Position numbers and translations under genes: made by a program
Part shown: piece by piece, positions 24,945 to 33,671 of the stretch
Numbering within the stretch: position 1 is the first letter of the stretch
Layout: the number at the start of each line of letters is the position of its first letter
The notes under the pieces: model-generated
Database searches by the model: none
Told to the model about the DNA's origin: nothing
The model's input: the letters and a program-made list of their open reading frames with translations, nothing else
Assembly: GCF_008065375.1 (NCBI RefSeq)
Contig: NZ_VJYI01000013.1
Span: 62,001 to 126,000, forward strand
Reading direction: 5' to 3'
Source of the DNA: Nonomuraea sp. SYSU D8015
Lineage (GTDB): Bacteria > Actinomycetota > Actinomycetes > Streptosporangiales > Streptosporangiaceae
Length of the DNA: 64,000 nucleotides

Positions 24945-25880
24945 ATGCAACGCACCTCCAAACTGGTCATCGGCCTCACCGCAGCGATCGCCGGGCTGGG
25001 CCTGGTCGCGCCGTCCGCCTCGGCGAGAAACCACCTGGAAGGATGGGCCACCCAAGGCGGCGGCACCACGGGCGGCGGCAGCACGCCCCCGGTGACGGTG
25101 AACTCGTCCTCGGCCCTGTCCAGCGCCCTCTCATCCGGCTCCGCCGCCGTCATCAGGGTGTCGGGGACGATCTCCTGCTCCGGCATGCTCCGCGTGACCT
25201 CGAACAAGTCCGTCATCGGCAACTCCGGCGCGGCGATCGTCGGCTGCGGCTTCAACGTCTCCAATGCGTCCAACGTCATCATCCGCAACCTCACCTTCCG
25301 CAACTGGAACGACGACGCGATCAACATCCAGTACTCCACGCGGGTGTGGGTCGACCACAACTCCTTCAGCAACGGGTACGACGGCGCCGTGGACGTCAAG
25401 CGGGCCAGCGACTACGTCACCGTCTCCTGGAACAGGTTCTCCAGCCACGACAAGGCGATGCTGCTCGGCCACAGCGACAGCAACGGCTCGGAGGACCGCG
25501 GGCGCCTGCGGGTGAGCTACCACCACAACTGGTTCGACGGCACCAACCAGCGCCACCCGCGCGTGCGCTTCGGCAACCCGGTACACGTGTACAACAACTT
25601 CTATGCCAACATCGGCTCGTACGGCGTCGCCTCCACACAGGAAGCCGGCGTCCTCGTCGAGGGCAACTACTTCGAGAACGTACGAGACCCGTTCCACCGG
25701 GGCGAGGGCAGCTCTCCGGCAGGCAGCCTGGTCGCCCGCAACAACCACTTCGTGAACTCCGGCAGCGGCGGCACGGGCGGCAGTGTCGCCTCGATTCCGT
25801 ACTCCTACACCCTGGACACTCCGTCCAACGTCAAGTCCATCGTGACCAGCGGTGCGGGAGCGGGCCGCATCAACATCTGA
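24945..25880 (+). CDS. Secreted pectate lyase (PL1 family)
   Basis: A 311-residue exported polysaccharide lyase. The signal peptide LVIGLTAAIAGLGLVAPSAS ends near ASA. The mature enzyme is a right-handed beta-helix with family motifs NVIIRNLTFRNWNDDAINIQ, VWVDHNSFSNGYDGAVDVKR (calcium ligands), VSWNRFSSHDKAMLLGH and RVSYHHNWFDGTNQRHPRVR, which contains the catalytic Arg. It cleaves polygalacturonate by beta-elimination. GGAGGAAGG lies before ATG 24945, excluding an earlier in-frame ATG. The operator at 24841 suggests sugar-controlled repression; the leader is about 80 bases. Confidence 0.94.
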   Translation: MQRTSKLVIGLTAAIAGLGLVAPSASARNHLEGWATQGGGTTGGGSTPPVTVNSSSALSSALSSGSAAVIRVSGTISCSGMLRVTSNKSVIGNSGAAIVGCGFNVSNASNVIIRNLTFRNWNDDAINIQYSTRVWVDHNSFSNGYDGAVDVKRASDYVTVSWNRFSSHDKAMLLGHSDSNGSEDRGRLRVSYHHNWFDGTNQRHPRVRFGNPVHVYNNFYANIGSYGVASTQEAGVLVEGNYFENVRDPFHRGEGSSPAGSLVARNNHFVNSGSGGTGGSVASIPYSYTLDTPSNVKSIVTSGAGAGRINI

Positions 25881-25955
25881 TCAAGGCGGAGGGGACTGCT
25901 CTGCGGGAGTGGGCCCCGTGCGACAGCCGCCGCATGGGACACACAGACCTTCCGT

Positions 25956-26618
25956 CTAGGACTCGAAGGGCTTGTGCGCCAGGAAGAAGGCCTGCCGGCT
26001 CGACCGGGGCTTCTCGCTCTCGTCAGGCTCGCGGATCAGCTGAGCGTCCAGGACGAGCCCGGCATTGCTCAGGAGTTCGGCGATGTGCTCAGGCTGCATC
26101 CAGTAGACATCGAGCGACAGCTTGTGGCCGTAGCCCTGGTTCAGGTGGCGACGCTCATCACCGACCTTGAACGCCATCAGCAGATGACCGCCTGGGGCCA
26201 GCACCCGGTGAATCTCGGAGAACACCGTCGGCAACACCTCTGGCGGTGTGTGGACGGTTGAGTACCATGCGACGGCGCCACCAACAGCGTCGTCCGCCAG
26301 CTTCAAGGCGGTCATCGATCCCTCTTCGAACCGCAGATCCGGATAGTCCCGGCGGGCGACCGCGACCATCTCCGGCGACAGGTCGATGCCGAAGGCGTTC
26401 ACTCCGAGAGACTGCAGATGGGCGGTGACGCGGCCGGGGCCGCAGCCGAGGTCGGCGACTTCCCCGGCATCCGATGCCTGCACGAGTTCGGCGAATGCGG
26501 CCAGCATGGCGCGATCGAGCGGCTTGCTGTCCAGTTCGTCGCGGAGAAGCTCGGCGTAGTCGGCAGCGACGGTGTCGTACGCCATCCGGGTGGCCTGCAG
26601 ATAGGTCGATTCGATCAC
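25956..26618 (-). CDS. Class I SAM-dependent methyltransferase
   Basis: A 220-residue methyltransferase. The SAM loop is VADLGCGPGRVTAHLQSLGV near residue 55, motif II is GIDLSPEMVAVAR, followed by AVAWYSTVHTPPEVLPTVFS and LAPGGHLLMAFKVG. It is the Methyltransf_11 type; substrate unknown. GTG 26618 follows TATCGT by 7 bases and is predicted leaderless. Confidence 0.9.
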   Translation of the reverse strand: MIESTYLQATRMAYDTVAADYAELLRDELDSKPLDRAMLAAFAELVQASDAGEVADLGCGPGRVTAHLQSLGVNAFGIDLSPEMVAVARRDYPDLRFEEGSMTALKLADDAVGGAVAWYSTVHTPPEVLPTVFSEIHRVLAPGGHLLMAFKVGDERRHLNQGYGHKLSLDVYWMQPEHIAELLSNAGLVLDAQLIREPDESEKPRSSRQAFFLAHKPFES

Positions 26619-26625
26619 GCCAAGG

Positions 26626-26631
26626 ACGATA
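26626..26631 (-). promoter_or_regulatory. -10 box of leaderless methyltransferase gene
   Basis: TATCGT on the minus strand ends 7 bases before the GTG at 26618. Confidence 0.5.
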
Positions 26632-26845
26632 GCCCCATGGGGTCGGCCTGGGGCTCGTCGCGCCTGGGCGGGGGCTACGGGGCGGACGGCCTACGTGGTC
26701 ATCAATGCCCGGCGGTCCAGGACTACCACCAGGACAACATCATCTCGCCCACCAAAGCGAGCCGGCCCACCAGTCATAGCCGCACGTTACGCCCGGCCCG
26801 CGACAGCGCCGAGCCTGGGCGATCAATGCCTCGACGCCGGGCGGT

Positions 26846-27148
26846 CTACTCGTTCATTATCTCCAGGTCTACCGTGCGGCCGTCTGGGTCGGTGAGGAGA
26901 TGCCTACCGGGCGGGAGCCTGCGGACGACCGCGTGCGCGGGGACGCGGAAACCCAGACGCAGGCTGCCGGTGGGGGGTCGGCGGTCTGAGGCCGGGTAGA
27001 CCTCGAAGACCGTCGCGCCGAGCTCGGCGGCGTAATGCTTGGGGCCGTTGCCGTGCTGTTCGGCCTGTAGGGGCAGGCCCAAGCTGATGTAGAAGAGGGC
27101 GCACTCCTGCAGGTGGTCGGTGTACAGGACGATCAAGCTGGGGTGCAT
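26846..27148 (-). CDS. Short VOC/glyoxalase-like protein
   Basis: A 100-residue protein of the glyoxalase-like superfamily. It begins MHPSLIVLYTDHLQECALFY with ISLGLPLQAEQHGNGPKHYA, and ends HLLTDPDGRTVDLEIMNE, the usual first and last VOC strands. It is a little shorter than most members. GGGAG precedes ATG 27148. Function unknown. Confidence 0.78.
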   Translation of the reverse strand: MHPSLIVLYTDHLQECALFYISLGLPLQAEQHGNGPKHYAAELGATVFEVYPASDRRPPTGSLRLGFRVPAHAVVRRLPPGRHLLTDPDGRTVDLEIMNE

Positions 27149-27291
27149 CGTGCTCCCTATGGGCTGGGTGCCAGGGGTGGGGCGCGCGGTTGACGACTTT
27201 GGTCGATGCGGTGTGGCCGGAGGACGGATGCCCGTCGCTTTCGGACTGTCTAGCATCTGGCCAAACGCGGCCGATTGGGGAGACGGGGATC

Positions 27292-28266
27292 GTGGCATTG
27301 GAAGTCAAGGGGATCTCGTACGCCATCGAGAACGCGCCGACCGACGTCGTCCGCCGCAACCTGCGCGTCATCGCCGAGGAGCTGCACTGCACGACGGTGA
27401 TGCTCATCGGCACCGAGACCGAGTCGCATATCGCGGCCGCGCAGCATGCGCTGGAGGCGGGTCTCGACGTCTACGTCCGGCCGTATTTCGCCGACCGTCC
27501 GCGCTCGGCGCAGCTGGCGCACCTGGCGGCGACGGCCGCGGGGGCCGAGGAGTTACGCGCCCGGCATCCCGGCCGGGTCACGTTGCTGGTCGGCAGCGAG
27601 TTCTCCCTCACCGCTCCCGGGATGATCCCGGGACCGCGTGTCTTCGTTCGCCTGCAGGTGCTGGTACGGCCGCGGCTGCGGCGGCTGTTCGACCGCCGGA
27701 TCACTCGTAGGCTCAACCGCCTGCTCGCCGACGCGCTCAGTACGGCCCGCCGCTGCTTCCACGGCCCGATCACCTACGCCGCGGGCGCATGGGAGAAGGT
27801 GGACTGGTCCGGCTTCGACCTCATCGGCGTGAACTTGTACCGTTCCGGCAGCGACCCTGCCGCCTACCAGAAACGGCTGCAGGCTCTCCTCGACGGCGCC
27901 GACAAGCCGGTCGTCATCACCGAATTCGGCTGTGGCGCCCACATCGGGGCCGACCAGCGGGGACCCGGCTCCTTCCGCATCGTCCAATGGTTCGCCGATG
28001 AACCCCGCGTCAAGGACGGCCACGTACGCGACGAGCACACTCAGGCCGCGTACCTCGGCGAGCTCATCGACCTGTACGCCGCGCACGGCGTCCACGGCTG
28101 CTTCGTGTTCACCTTCGCCATGCCGGACTTCCCCCACCACCCCGACCCACGCCACGACCTGGACATGGCGGGCTTCGGCGTGGTGAAGGCTCCGGCGGAC
28201 GACATATGGGCCTGGGAGCCCAAGGAGGCCTTCCACGAAGTGGCCCGCAGGTACGCATCAACCTGA
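27292..28266 (+). CDS. TIM-barrel glycosidase-like protein
   Basis: A 324-residue protein resembling a family often labelled 'abortive infection protein' in actinomycetes, although it looks like a glycoside-hydrolase barrel. It shows EVKGISYAIENAPTDVVRRN, LVGSEFSLTAPGMIPG, DWSGFDLIGVNLYRSGSDPA, KPVVITEFGCGAHIGADQRG and a final WAWEPKEAFHEVARRY. Glu in GSEFSL and Glu in ITEFGC sit where the acid/base and nucleophile of clan A glycosidases would be. No signal peptide, so it is cytoplasmic. GTG 27292 follows GGGGAGA. Substrate unknown; an antiphage role is not supported by this sequence. Confidence 0.75.
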   Translation: MALEVKGISYAIENAPTDVVRRNLRVIAEELHCTTVMLIGTETESHIAAAQHALEAGLDVYVRPYFADRPRSAQLAHLAATAAGAEELRARHPGRVTLLVGSEFSLTAPGMIPGPRVFVRLQVLVRPRLRRLFDRRITRRLNRLLADALSTARRCFHGPITYAAGAWEKVDWSGFDLIGVNLYRSGSDPAAYQKRLQALLDGADKPVVITEFGCGAHIGADQRGPGSFRIVQWFADEPRVKDGHVRDEHTQAAYLGELIDLYAAHGVHGCFVFTFAMPDFPHHPDPRHDLDMAGFGVVKAPADDIWAWEPKEAFHEVARRYAST

Positions 28267-28294
28267 ACGAGTCGGGCCCGGCCGCAACTCCCCG

Positions 28295-28903
28295 CTACTG
28301 CCCGTCCCGGGACAGGTGAGCCTTGGCATCGTCGTAGGAGTTCTCGCCGGGCGCGTCGGCGGGCTTGTAGACGAGGTACAGCACACCTGTGGTGAACGTC
28401 TCGGACTTGATCAGCTCCAGCGGGATGGCGTTCTCCCCCTCGTCGAACAGGCGCTCGCCCTTGCGGACGGCGATGGGGTGAACCAGCAGGTGCAGCTCGT
28501 CCAGCAGCCCCGCGGCCAGCAACTGGCGGACCACCGAGACCGAGCCGCTCACCGCGATACGGCCGCCCGGCTCGTTCTTCAACGCGGTCACAGCCTCGAC
28601 CAGGTCGCCCTGCAGAAGCTCGGAGTTCCGCCAGGTGAACTCCAGCGGCTGGCGCGACACGACGATCTTCCGGGTCTCACCCAGCGTCTTGGCGAAGCCG
28701 GCGTCCTCGCCGCCCTCGGCCTCCCGCTCCGGCCACGCTCCGGCGAAGCTGTCATAGGTCTTGCGCCCCAGGAGCAGAGTGTCGGCCATCTGCGCCGTCA
28801 CGGCGGCGCCCATCTCGTCGTTGAAGTACGGGAAATGCCACTCCGCCGGCTCCTCCACGACCCCGTCGAGCGAGATGAACAGGCTTGCAGCGATCGTCCT
28901 CAT
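28295..28903 (-). CDS. DHFR/RibD-C family reductase
   Basis: A 202-residue dihydrofolate-reductase-like protein of the RibD C-terminal domain family. Marks are ASLFISLDGVVEEPAEWHFP, TLLLGRKTYDSFAGAWPERE, KIVVSRQPLEFTW, RIAVSGSVSVVRQLLAAGLL and DELHLLVHPIAVRKGERLFD. These are NADPH-dependent reductases of mostly unknown substrate. GGAGG lies 8 bases before the ATG. Confidence 0.9.
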   Translation of the reverse strand: MRTIAASLFISLDGVVEEPAEWHFPYFNDEMGAAVTAQMADTLLLGRKTYDSFAGAWPEREAEGGEDAGFAKTLGETRKIVVSRQPLEFTWRNSELLQGDLVEAVTALKNEPGGRIAVSGSVSVVRQLLAAGLLDELHLLVHPIAVRKGERLFDEGENAIPLELIKSETFTTGVLYLVYKPADAPGENSYDDAKAHLSRDGQ

Positions 28904-29244
28904 GATGGTCCTCCAGGTAATTGGGCGGGCCCCGTCCGGCCCGCCGTTCTGATGTGCCTTCAGCCTCGCGGAACCGGCTTACGAAGCGCTTAAGGTCTCC
29001 CTCAGGAACGACGGCGACGGGGCGTCACGACTCCCGGTGCCTTGTCGCGCCGGTCCCGAAGCAGCGAAGGGCTGGCAGCGATCCGCGCCCGGGAGTGTCG
29101 CCAGGGCCTGTTCGAGGTTCAGATCAGCAACCCCCCGCTTCACCGCCATCTTGTAGCCGGGCTGCGGACGCTCCGGTACGGACCCGCACCGGCCAGAATG
29201 TTCCAGTGGACCCGTGTTCGGGGAAAGCGCCGCGAAGGAGACGT
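28904..29244. other. Intergenic stretch, no gene recognised
   Basis: About 340 bases between the divergent reductase and LuxR genes. No operator or coding bias stands out. Confidence 0.4.
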
Positions 29245-29970
29245 GTGGACGACAGCGTGTCGTTGATCCAGCTTGTCCATCGTCTGGAAGAGGTGGTGGA
29301 CGACCTACGAGGCATCCCCGTCGACGTGGAGCGGGTGGATGACGATGCGCTCGTTCGGCAGCAGATCGCGCAGGTCGTCCCCGCGGCCGGCGAGCTGCGG
29401 GCCCTGCAGCCTTTGAGCGCGGTGGAGAAGGGCTCCGAGGAGCAGAAGAGCAGGCGTAGGGTGCTCGACGCCCTGGAGCGTGGCATGACGATGCGTACGA
29501 TCGTCCACGCGAGCGTGATGGACGACCCGCGCAAGGCGGCCCGGGTCAGGCAGTTGCATGCCTCCGGTGACCTGCACCGGGTCGTCGACGAGCCGATTCA
29601 GCAGCTGCTCATCTTCGATCGCGCAGTGGCGTTCCTGCGCATGACTCCCTTCACCCACGCGCCGGGCACTCTGGTGATCCGGCAGCAGAGCGTCCTGACC
29701 GCCCTCATCGACCTGTTCGAGCGGACCTGGGCCAACGCCAGGGAGGTCGACGAGCCGACGCACAGGCTGAGCGCCCGCGAGCGCGAAGTGCTCGCCCTGA
29801 TCGCGAAGGGGCGTTCCAACAGTGCGGTCGCGCGCACCCTGTCGATCACGGAAGCAGCCGTCGGCAAGCACGTGGCCAGCGTGTTCGCCAAGCTCGACTT
29901 GCCCGAAACCCCTGACGACAACCGGCGGGTGCTGGCGGTACTCGCCTACCTGCGCGGCACGGTGAGGTAG
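29245..29970 (+). CDS. LuxR-type transcriptional regulator
   Basis: A 241-residue regulator without a receiver domain. The N-terminal two thirds (VDDSVSLIQLVHRLEEVVDD, then DALERGMTMRTIVHASVMDD, and LLIFDRAVAFLRMTPFTHAP) match the ligand- or TrmB-like domain of actinobacterial orphan LuxR proteins. The DNA-binding domain is LSAREREVLALIAKGRSNSA, then EAAVGKHVASVFAKLDLPET. GTG 29245 has GGAGA 5 bases upstream. It may control the following membrane-protein gene. Confidence 0.85.
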   Translation: MDDSVSLIQLVHRLEEVVDDLRGIPVDVERVDDDALVRQQIAQVVPAAGELRALQPLSAVEKGSEEQKSRRRVLDALERGMTMRTIVHASVMDDPRKAARVRQLHASGDLHRVVDEPIQQLLIFDRAVAFLRMTPFTHAPGTLVIRQQSVLTALIDLFERTWANAREVDEPTHRLSAREREVLALIAKGRSNSAVARTLSITEAAVGKHVASVFAKLDLPETPDDNRRVLAVLAYLRGTVR

Positions 29971-30003
29971 TGCCAAGCCGACCGCGTTCTCGCCCCAGCC
30001 CCC

Positions 30004-30576
30004 ATGCGGCCGGAAGCCGGCCCGGACTTCAATGACCTCATGCAACGAATGAATGGATTACTGGTCGGCGCTGTCTTCGGCGCGGTCTTCGTCGTCGTGA
30101 ACGCGCAGAGTCCGCTCAACGCCGTGACCGTCACCTTCTTACGGGCAGCCGCCTGTCTGGCGGCCGCCGGCGTCATCGGCATGTGGTTCGCCACCGCCCG
30201 GAGGGAACGGCCCGCCGCGGGGCAGCAGCGGAACATGTTCAGCCGTGGCTACCTCATCGTCGTCGCCGCCGAGGCGATCCTGCTCTTCGGCGGGCTTCGG
30301 GTGCTGGCCGCCTGGGGCGTCCCTGAGCAAGCCAACGTGGCGTGGGTGGCATTGGTGGTGGGCGTACATTTCATCGCGTTGGCGCCCATCTGGAAGGACT
30401 GGGGCATCGCCGTGCCCGGCGTGGTCCTCACCCTGCTCGGCGCCGGCGGTCTGGTTCTGGCGTCGACAGCCGCCGTCGCCTGGGTACCGTTCCTCAGCGG
30501 CGTGCTGTCCGGAGTGGTGCTTCTGACCGGCGCCGTCGCCTTCGGCTGGCGCGCTGTGACAACTCGGACGGCCTAG
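30004..30576 (+). CDS. Six-helix membrane protein
   Basis: A protein of 178-190 residues, depending on start, with six hydrophobic helices, the first being LLVGAVFGAVFVVVNA and the last WVPFLSGVLSGVVLLTGAVA. No conserved transport motif is visible. Starts at 30004 and 30040 are both possible and neither has a good ribosome site. It follows the LuxR regulator on the same strand by 33 bases, so the two may be linked. Family not recognised. Confidence 0.6.
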   Translation: MRPEAGPDFNDLMQRMNGLLVGAVFGAVFVVVNAQSPLNAVTVTFLRAAACLAAAGVIGMWFATARRERPAAGQQRNMFSRGYLIVVAAEAILLFGGLRVLAAWGVPEQANVAWVALVVGVHFIALAPIWKDWGIAVPGVVLTLLGAGGLVLASTAAVAWVPFLSGVLSGVVLLTGAVAFGWRAVTTRTA

Positions 30577-30612
30577 GCCGCATAGGGAGTCCGGGCTTTT
30601 TCCATATGCCCG

Positions 30613-30690
30613 ACGCCGCCGCACGTCGCCCGCCGGCGCACGCCGCCGCAGCACGCCGCCGCCGCACGCCGCCGCCGCACCACAGCACGC
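30613..30690. repeat. CGCCGCCGCAC-type low-complexity repeat
   Basis: Irregular repetition of CACGCCGCCGC units over about 78 bases in a non-coding region downstream of the membrane-protein gene. Confidence 0.7.
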
Positions 30691-30827
30691 TCAACGAGCT
30701 CTTTGCCCCTGCCACGGCGAGGAACAGCTGTGGTGCTCACCTCGGCACCCGGATTCAGCCGCCGCCGCGCGGCATCCCCGGCATAACCGTCCTCAACACG
30801 AATGATCCACTTTTTGTGCCATTCGCG

Positions 30828-30856
30828 TTGACAACAGCCTCATTCCGATCGATGCT
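30828..30856 (+). promoter_or_regulatory. Candidate promoter of HATPase/P450 cluster
   Basis: TTGACA (30828-30833), 17 bases, then GATGCT (30851-30856). The -35 is perfect; the -10 deviates at its first base. It reads toward the HATPase gene at 31093. Confidence 0.45.
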
Positions 30857-30887
30857 TTCTTCGCTGCGCGCCCATCTTTTGACCACC

Positions 30888-30906
30888 ATGCCCAATATTT
30901 GGGCAT
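30888..30906. promoter_or_regulatory. Inverted repeat ATGCCCAA-TAT-TTGGGCAT
   Basis: A perfect 8-base inverted repeat with a 3-base centre, about 25 bases downstream of the expected transcription start. It looks like a repressor site, possibly for the IclR-type regulator encoded at the end of the cluster. Confidence 0.5.
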
Positions 30907-31092
30907 CCCGGGAGAAGTTCACGCCGTGTTCGCGATGCATTGCCTGAAACCCGAGGTCGGACCTGCCGCCGCCTTATCAAGGCACCCCATGGAGGGTGGC
31001 GCCGGCCAGGGAGCCGCCAAGAAGCGGAGTGCGGCGCGGTGCCGTAACGGCACGCCGACCTGCCCTTCACCGCCCATCGGAGCGAGCGCGCG

Positions 31093-31665
31093 GTGACCGT
31101 CGTCAGCGACCTCACGAGCAGACGGCTCTCCGGCTGGTGCGATCTGCCCTGCTCCCCCATCGCGCCATCCATCGCCCGCCGCTGGGTGTCGGCGATGCTC
31201 GCCTCCTGGGATCTGTCGCTCTGCGCCGCCGACGAGGCGACGATCGCCGAACTGACCAGCGAGCTGGTCACGAACGCGGTCCAGCACGCCGCCGCGCCCG
31301 CTCGCGGATCGTCCGACATAAGCATCAACGTGCGGGTCGGGGACACCACGGTCTGGCTGGCGGTCTGCGACCCCGATCCGACCCTCCCCACGCAGCGGAC
31401 CCCCGACTTCTTCTCCGAGAGCGGGCGCGGGCTGTTCCTGGTGGAGGCGCAGGCCGACCAGTGGGGCGCCGTCCAGCACGAAGCGGGCAAGTACGTCTGG
31501 TTCAGCCTGGAGTGCCTCGGCGGCGCCCGACGGGCGGGCGAGGCACCGCTCGCCAGGACATTCGCTGTGCGCTCCCCATCCGGCCCCACGAACACGAAGG
31601 AGAATCCGCCATGTCCCCCGTCGTCCTTCCCCATGACGTCCACGGCTCCGGACCGCACCGCGTAA
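31093..31665 (+). CDS. RsbW-like HATPase (anti-sigma-type kinase)
   Basis: A 190-residue protein with a GHKL ATPase domain. The N-box is ELTSELVTNAVQHAAAP and the G-box GRGLFLVEAQADQWG. Stand-alone domains of this type act as anti-sigma factors or serine kinases in partner-switching networks. No sigma or anti-anti-sigma gene is adjacent. GTG 31093 is the likely start, without a strong ribosome site. The last 18 codons overlap the next gene by 55 bases, and the tail (GPTNTKENPPCPPSSFPM) looks non-conserved, so the stop may have been moved by mutation. Confidence 0.8.
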   Translation: MTVVSDLTSRRLSGWCDLPCSPIAPSIARRWVSAMLASWDLSLCAADEATIAELTSELVTNAVQHAAAPARGSSDISINVRVGDTTVWLAVCDPDPTLPTQRTPDFFSESGRGLFLVEAQADQWGAVQHEAGKYVWFSLECLGGARRAGEAPLARTFAVRSPSGPTNTKENPPCPPSSFPMTSTAPDRTA

Positions 31666-32375
31666 TCGCGTTGCACGGCTGGTTCGGAGACCGCGGCTCC
31701 TTCAGGAAGATCCGGCCCTACCTGGACGGCGACACCTTCACCTACGCCTTCCCCGACTACCGGGGGTACGGCGAGGCCCGCGACCTCACCGGCGAGTACA
31801 CCCTCGCCGAGATCGCCGCCGACGTGACAGCACTCGCCGACAAGCTGGGCTGGGAGAGCTTCTCCCTCGTCGGTCACTCGATGGGCGGCACGGCGATGCA
31901 GCGGGTCATGCTGGACGCGCCCGGCCGGGTCCGCAAGCTCGTCGGCATCTCCCCGGTGCCGGCCTCCGGCGTGCCGTTCGACGACGACGGGTGGGCGCTG
32001 TTCTCCGGCTCCGCCGAGGAGCCCGCCAACCGTCGTGCCATCATCGATCTCACCACCGGCAACCGGCTTCCCGGCGCATGGCTCGATGAGATGGTGGACA
32101 ACTCGCTGCGGAACTCCACGGTGACCGCTTACCGGGCCTACCTGGATGCCTGGGCGCGCACCGACTTCCACACCGAGGTGGCCGGCGCCACCACGCCCGT
32201 GCTCGTCATCGCCGGTGAGCACGACCCCGCCCTCTCCGCCGACGTCATGCGGGGTACATGGCTGCAGTGGTACCCGAACGCCGAGCTGCTCACATTCGCG
32301 GACGCCGGCCACTACGCGATGGATGAGACACCGTTGGCCCTGGTGTCCGCCATCGAGCGTTTCCTGTCCGCCTGA
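31611..32375 (+). CDS. Alpha/beta hydrolase
   Basis: A 254-residue alpha/beta hydrolase. It shows IALHGWFGDRGSF (oxyanion), SLVGHSMGGTAM (nucleophile Ser about 85), VIAGEHDPALS (acid) and ADAGHYAMDE (His). The cap domain is short. AAGGAGAA precedes ATG 31611, inside the tail of the HATPase gene. It is followed 21 bases later by the P450 gene. The pair suggests oxidation and ester or epoxide cleavage of one substrate. Confidence 0.9.
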   Translation: MSPVVLPHDVHGSGPHRVIALHGWFGDRGSFRKIRPYLDGDTFTYAFPDYRGYGEARDLTGEYTLAEIAADVTALADKLGWESFSLVGHSMGGTAMQRVMLDAPGRVRKLVGISPVPASGVPFDDDGWALFSGSAEEPANRRAIIDLTTGNRLPGAWLDEMVDNSLRNSTVTAYRAYLDAWARTDFHTEVAGATTPVLVIAGEHDPALSADVMRGTWLQWYPNAELLTFADAGHYAMDETPLALVSAIERFLSA

Positions 32376-32396
32376 CGATCTCCAGATGGGATGTCC

Positions 32397-33671
32397 ATGA
32401 TCGATATGAATACAACGGTCAACGTGTTCGACCCGCGTATCTACACACAAGGCATCCCGCATGAGACGTACCGCTGGCTGCGCGACCACGACCCCGTGCA
32501 CTGGCAGGATGAGCACAAAGTCGGTGACTGGCCGGCGGGACCCGGGTTCTGGGCGGTGACCCGCCACGCGGACGTCGTGCGCGTGCTGCGCACGCCGACG
32601 GAGTACAGCTCCTGGCTCGGCGCCACCCAGATCCGTGACCCGGACCCCGCCGACCTGTCGTTCATCCGGCGCACGATGCTCAACCTCGATCCGCCGGACC
32701 ACGGGCGGCTCCGCCGGATCGTCTCCGGCGTGTTCACCGCCAGGCGCATCGAGCGCTTCACGACCGGCATCGCGGCGCGGGCTCGTCTGCTCGTCGACGA
32801 GATCGCCGAGCGAGGCGAGTGCGACCTGCCGGTGGACGTGACCGACGACTACCCGATCCACAACCTCGCCGATCTCCTCGGCATCCCCTCCGCCGACCGC
32901 GGCCAGATCCTGGAGTGGACCAACCGCGTGATCGGCTACCAGGATCCTGACCATGCGACCGTCGTACGCGGCCCGGACGGCAAGCCGGTCAATCCACGAT
33001 CCCCGGCCATGCTCAGCGACATGTTCGAGTACGCTCACTCCCTCGCCGCCTACAAGCGCCGGAATCCGGCGAACGACGTCATGACGGCGCTCGCCACGGC
33101 GGAGGTGGACGGGCAGCGTCTCACCGATCCCGAACTGTCGATGTTCTTCTTTCTCCTGGTCATCGCGGGCAACGACACGGTGCGTTCGGCCCTGCCCGGC
33201 GGGATGCTCGCCCTGCTCGACCACCCCGACCAGCATCGTCGGCTGCTCGATCAGCCTGAGCTCCTCGACTCGGCCATCGAGGAGATGCTGCGCTGGCATC
33301 CCCCCGTCCTCAGCTTCCGGCGTACAGCAGCACGCGACACCGTCCTGGCCGGGCGGCGCATCGCCGCGGGCGACAAGGTGGTCGTCTTCCACGGCGCCGC
33401 CAACTTCGACGAGCGGCAGTTCCCCGACCCGATGCGTTTCGACATCGCCCGCCGGCCCAATGACCACGTCTCCTTCGGGGACGGCCCGCACGTGTGCCTC
33501 GGCTCCCGTTTCGCCCGGCTGCAACTCCGCGCGTTCTACCGGGAACTTCTTTGGCGGCTGCCGGACGTCGAGCTCGCCGGACCACCGGTCCGGCTGGTGT
33601 CGAACTTCATCGGCGGCATCAAGCACCTGCCCTTGCGCTACACCCCCGTACCTCGCCTTGACACACAATGA
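32397..33671 (+). CDS. Cytochrome P450
   Basis: A 424-residue bacterial P450. The I-helix motif is VIAGNDTVRSA near residue 255, the ExxR helix EEMLRWHPPV near 294, and the haem loop FGDGPHVCLGSRFARLQ near 360 with Cys367 as the iron ligand. The oxygen-activation position has Asn-Asp-Thr instead of the common Glu-Thr or Asp-Thr. No ferredoxin gene is adjacent, so electrons must come from elsewhere. ATG 32397 is preferred over 32391 because of GGGA placement. Its end overlaps the IclR gene (ATGA), coupling enzyme and regulator. Confidence 0.95.
   Translation: MIDMNTTVNVFDPRIYTQGIPHETYRWLRDHDPVHWQDEHKVGDWPAGPGFWAVTRHADVVRVLRTPTEYSSWLGATQIRDPDPADLSFIRRTMLNLDPPDHGRLRRIVSGVFTARRIERFTTGIAARARLLVDEIAERGECDLPVDVTDDYPIHNLADLLGIPSADRGQILEWTNRVIGYQDPDHATVVRGPDGKPVNPRSPAMLSDMFEYAHSLAAYKRRNPANDVMTALATAEVDGQRLTDPELSMFFFLLVIAGNDTVRSALPGGMLALLDHPDQHRRLLDQPELLDSAIEEMLRWHPPVLSFRRTAARDTVLAGRRIAAGDKVVVFHGAANFDERQFPDPMRFDIARRPNDHVSFGDGPHVCLGSRFARLQLRAFYRELLWRLPDVELAGPPVRLVSNFIGGIKHLPLRYTPVPRLDTQ

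Larger units (their letters stand above)
30577..31092. other. Regulatory intergenic region
   Basis: About 515 bases. The first part is a CGCCGCCGCA-rich low-complexity block (30613-30690). The second part is noticeably AT-richer and carries a candidate promoter and a perfect inverted repeat. Confidence 0.5.

Noticed and set aside
30899..31096. Short plus-strand ORF ending in the HATPase start (GTGA overlap)
   Set aside because: No ribosome site, random composition, and its start lies inside the palindromic operator region.
30840..33668. A 942-codon minus-strand frame opposite the HATPase, hydrolase and P450 genes
   Set aside because: Three well-supported genes with catalytic motifs lie on the plus strand. 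The antisense frame has no recognisable domain.
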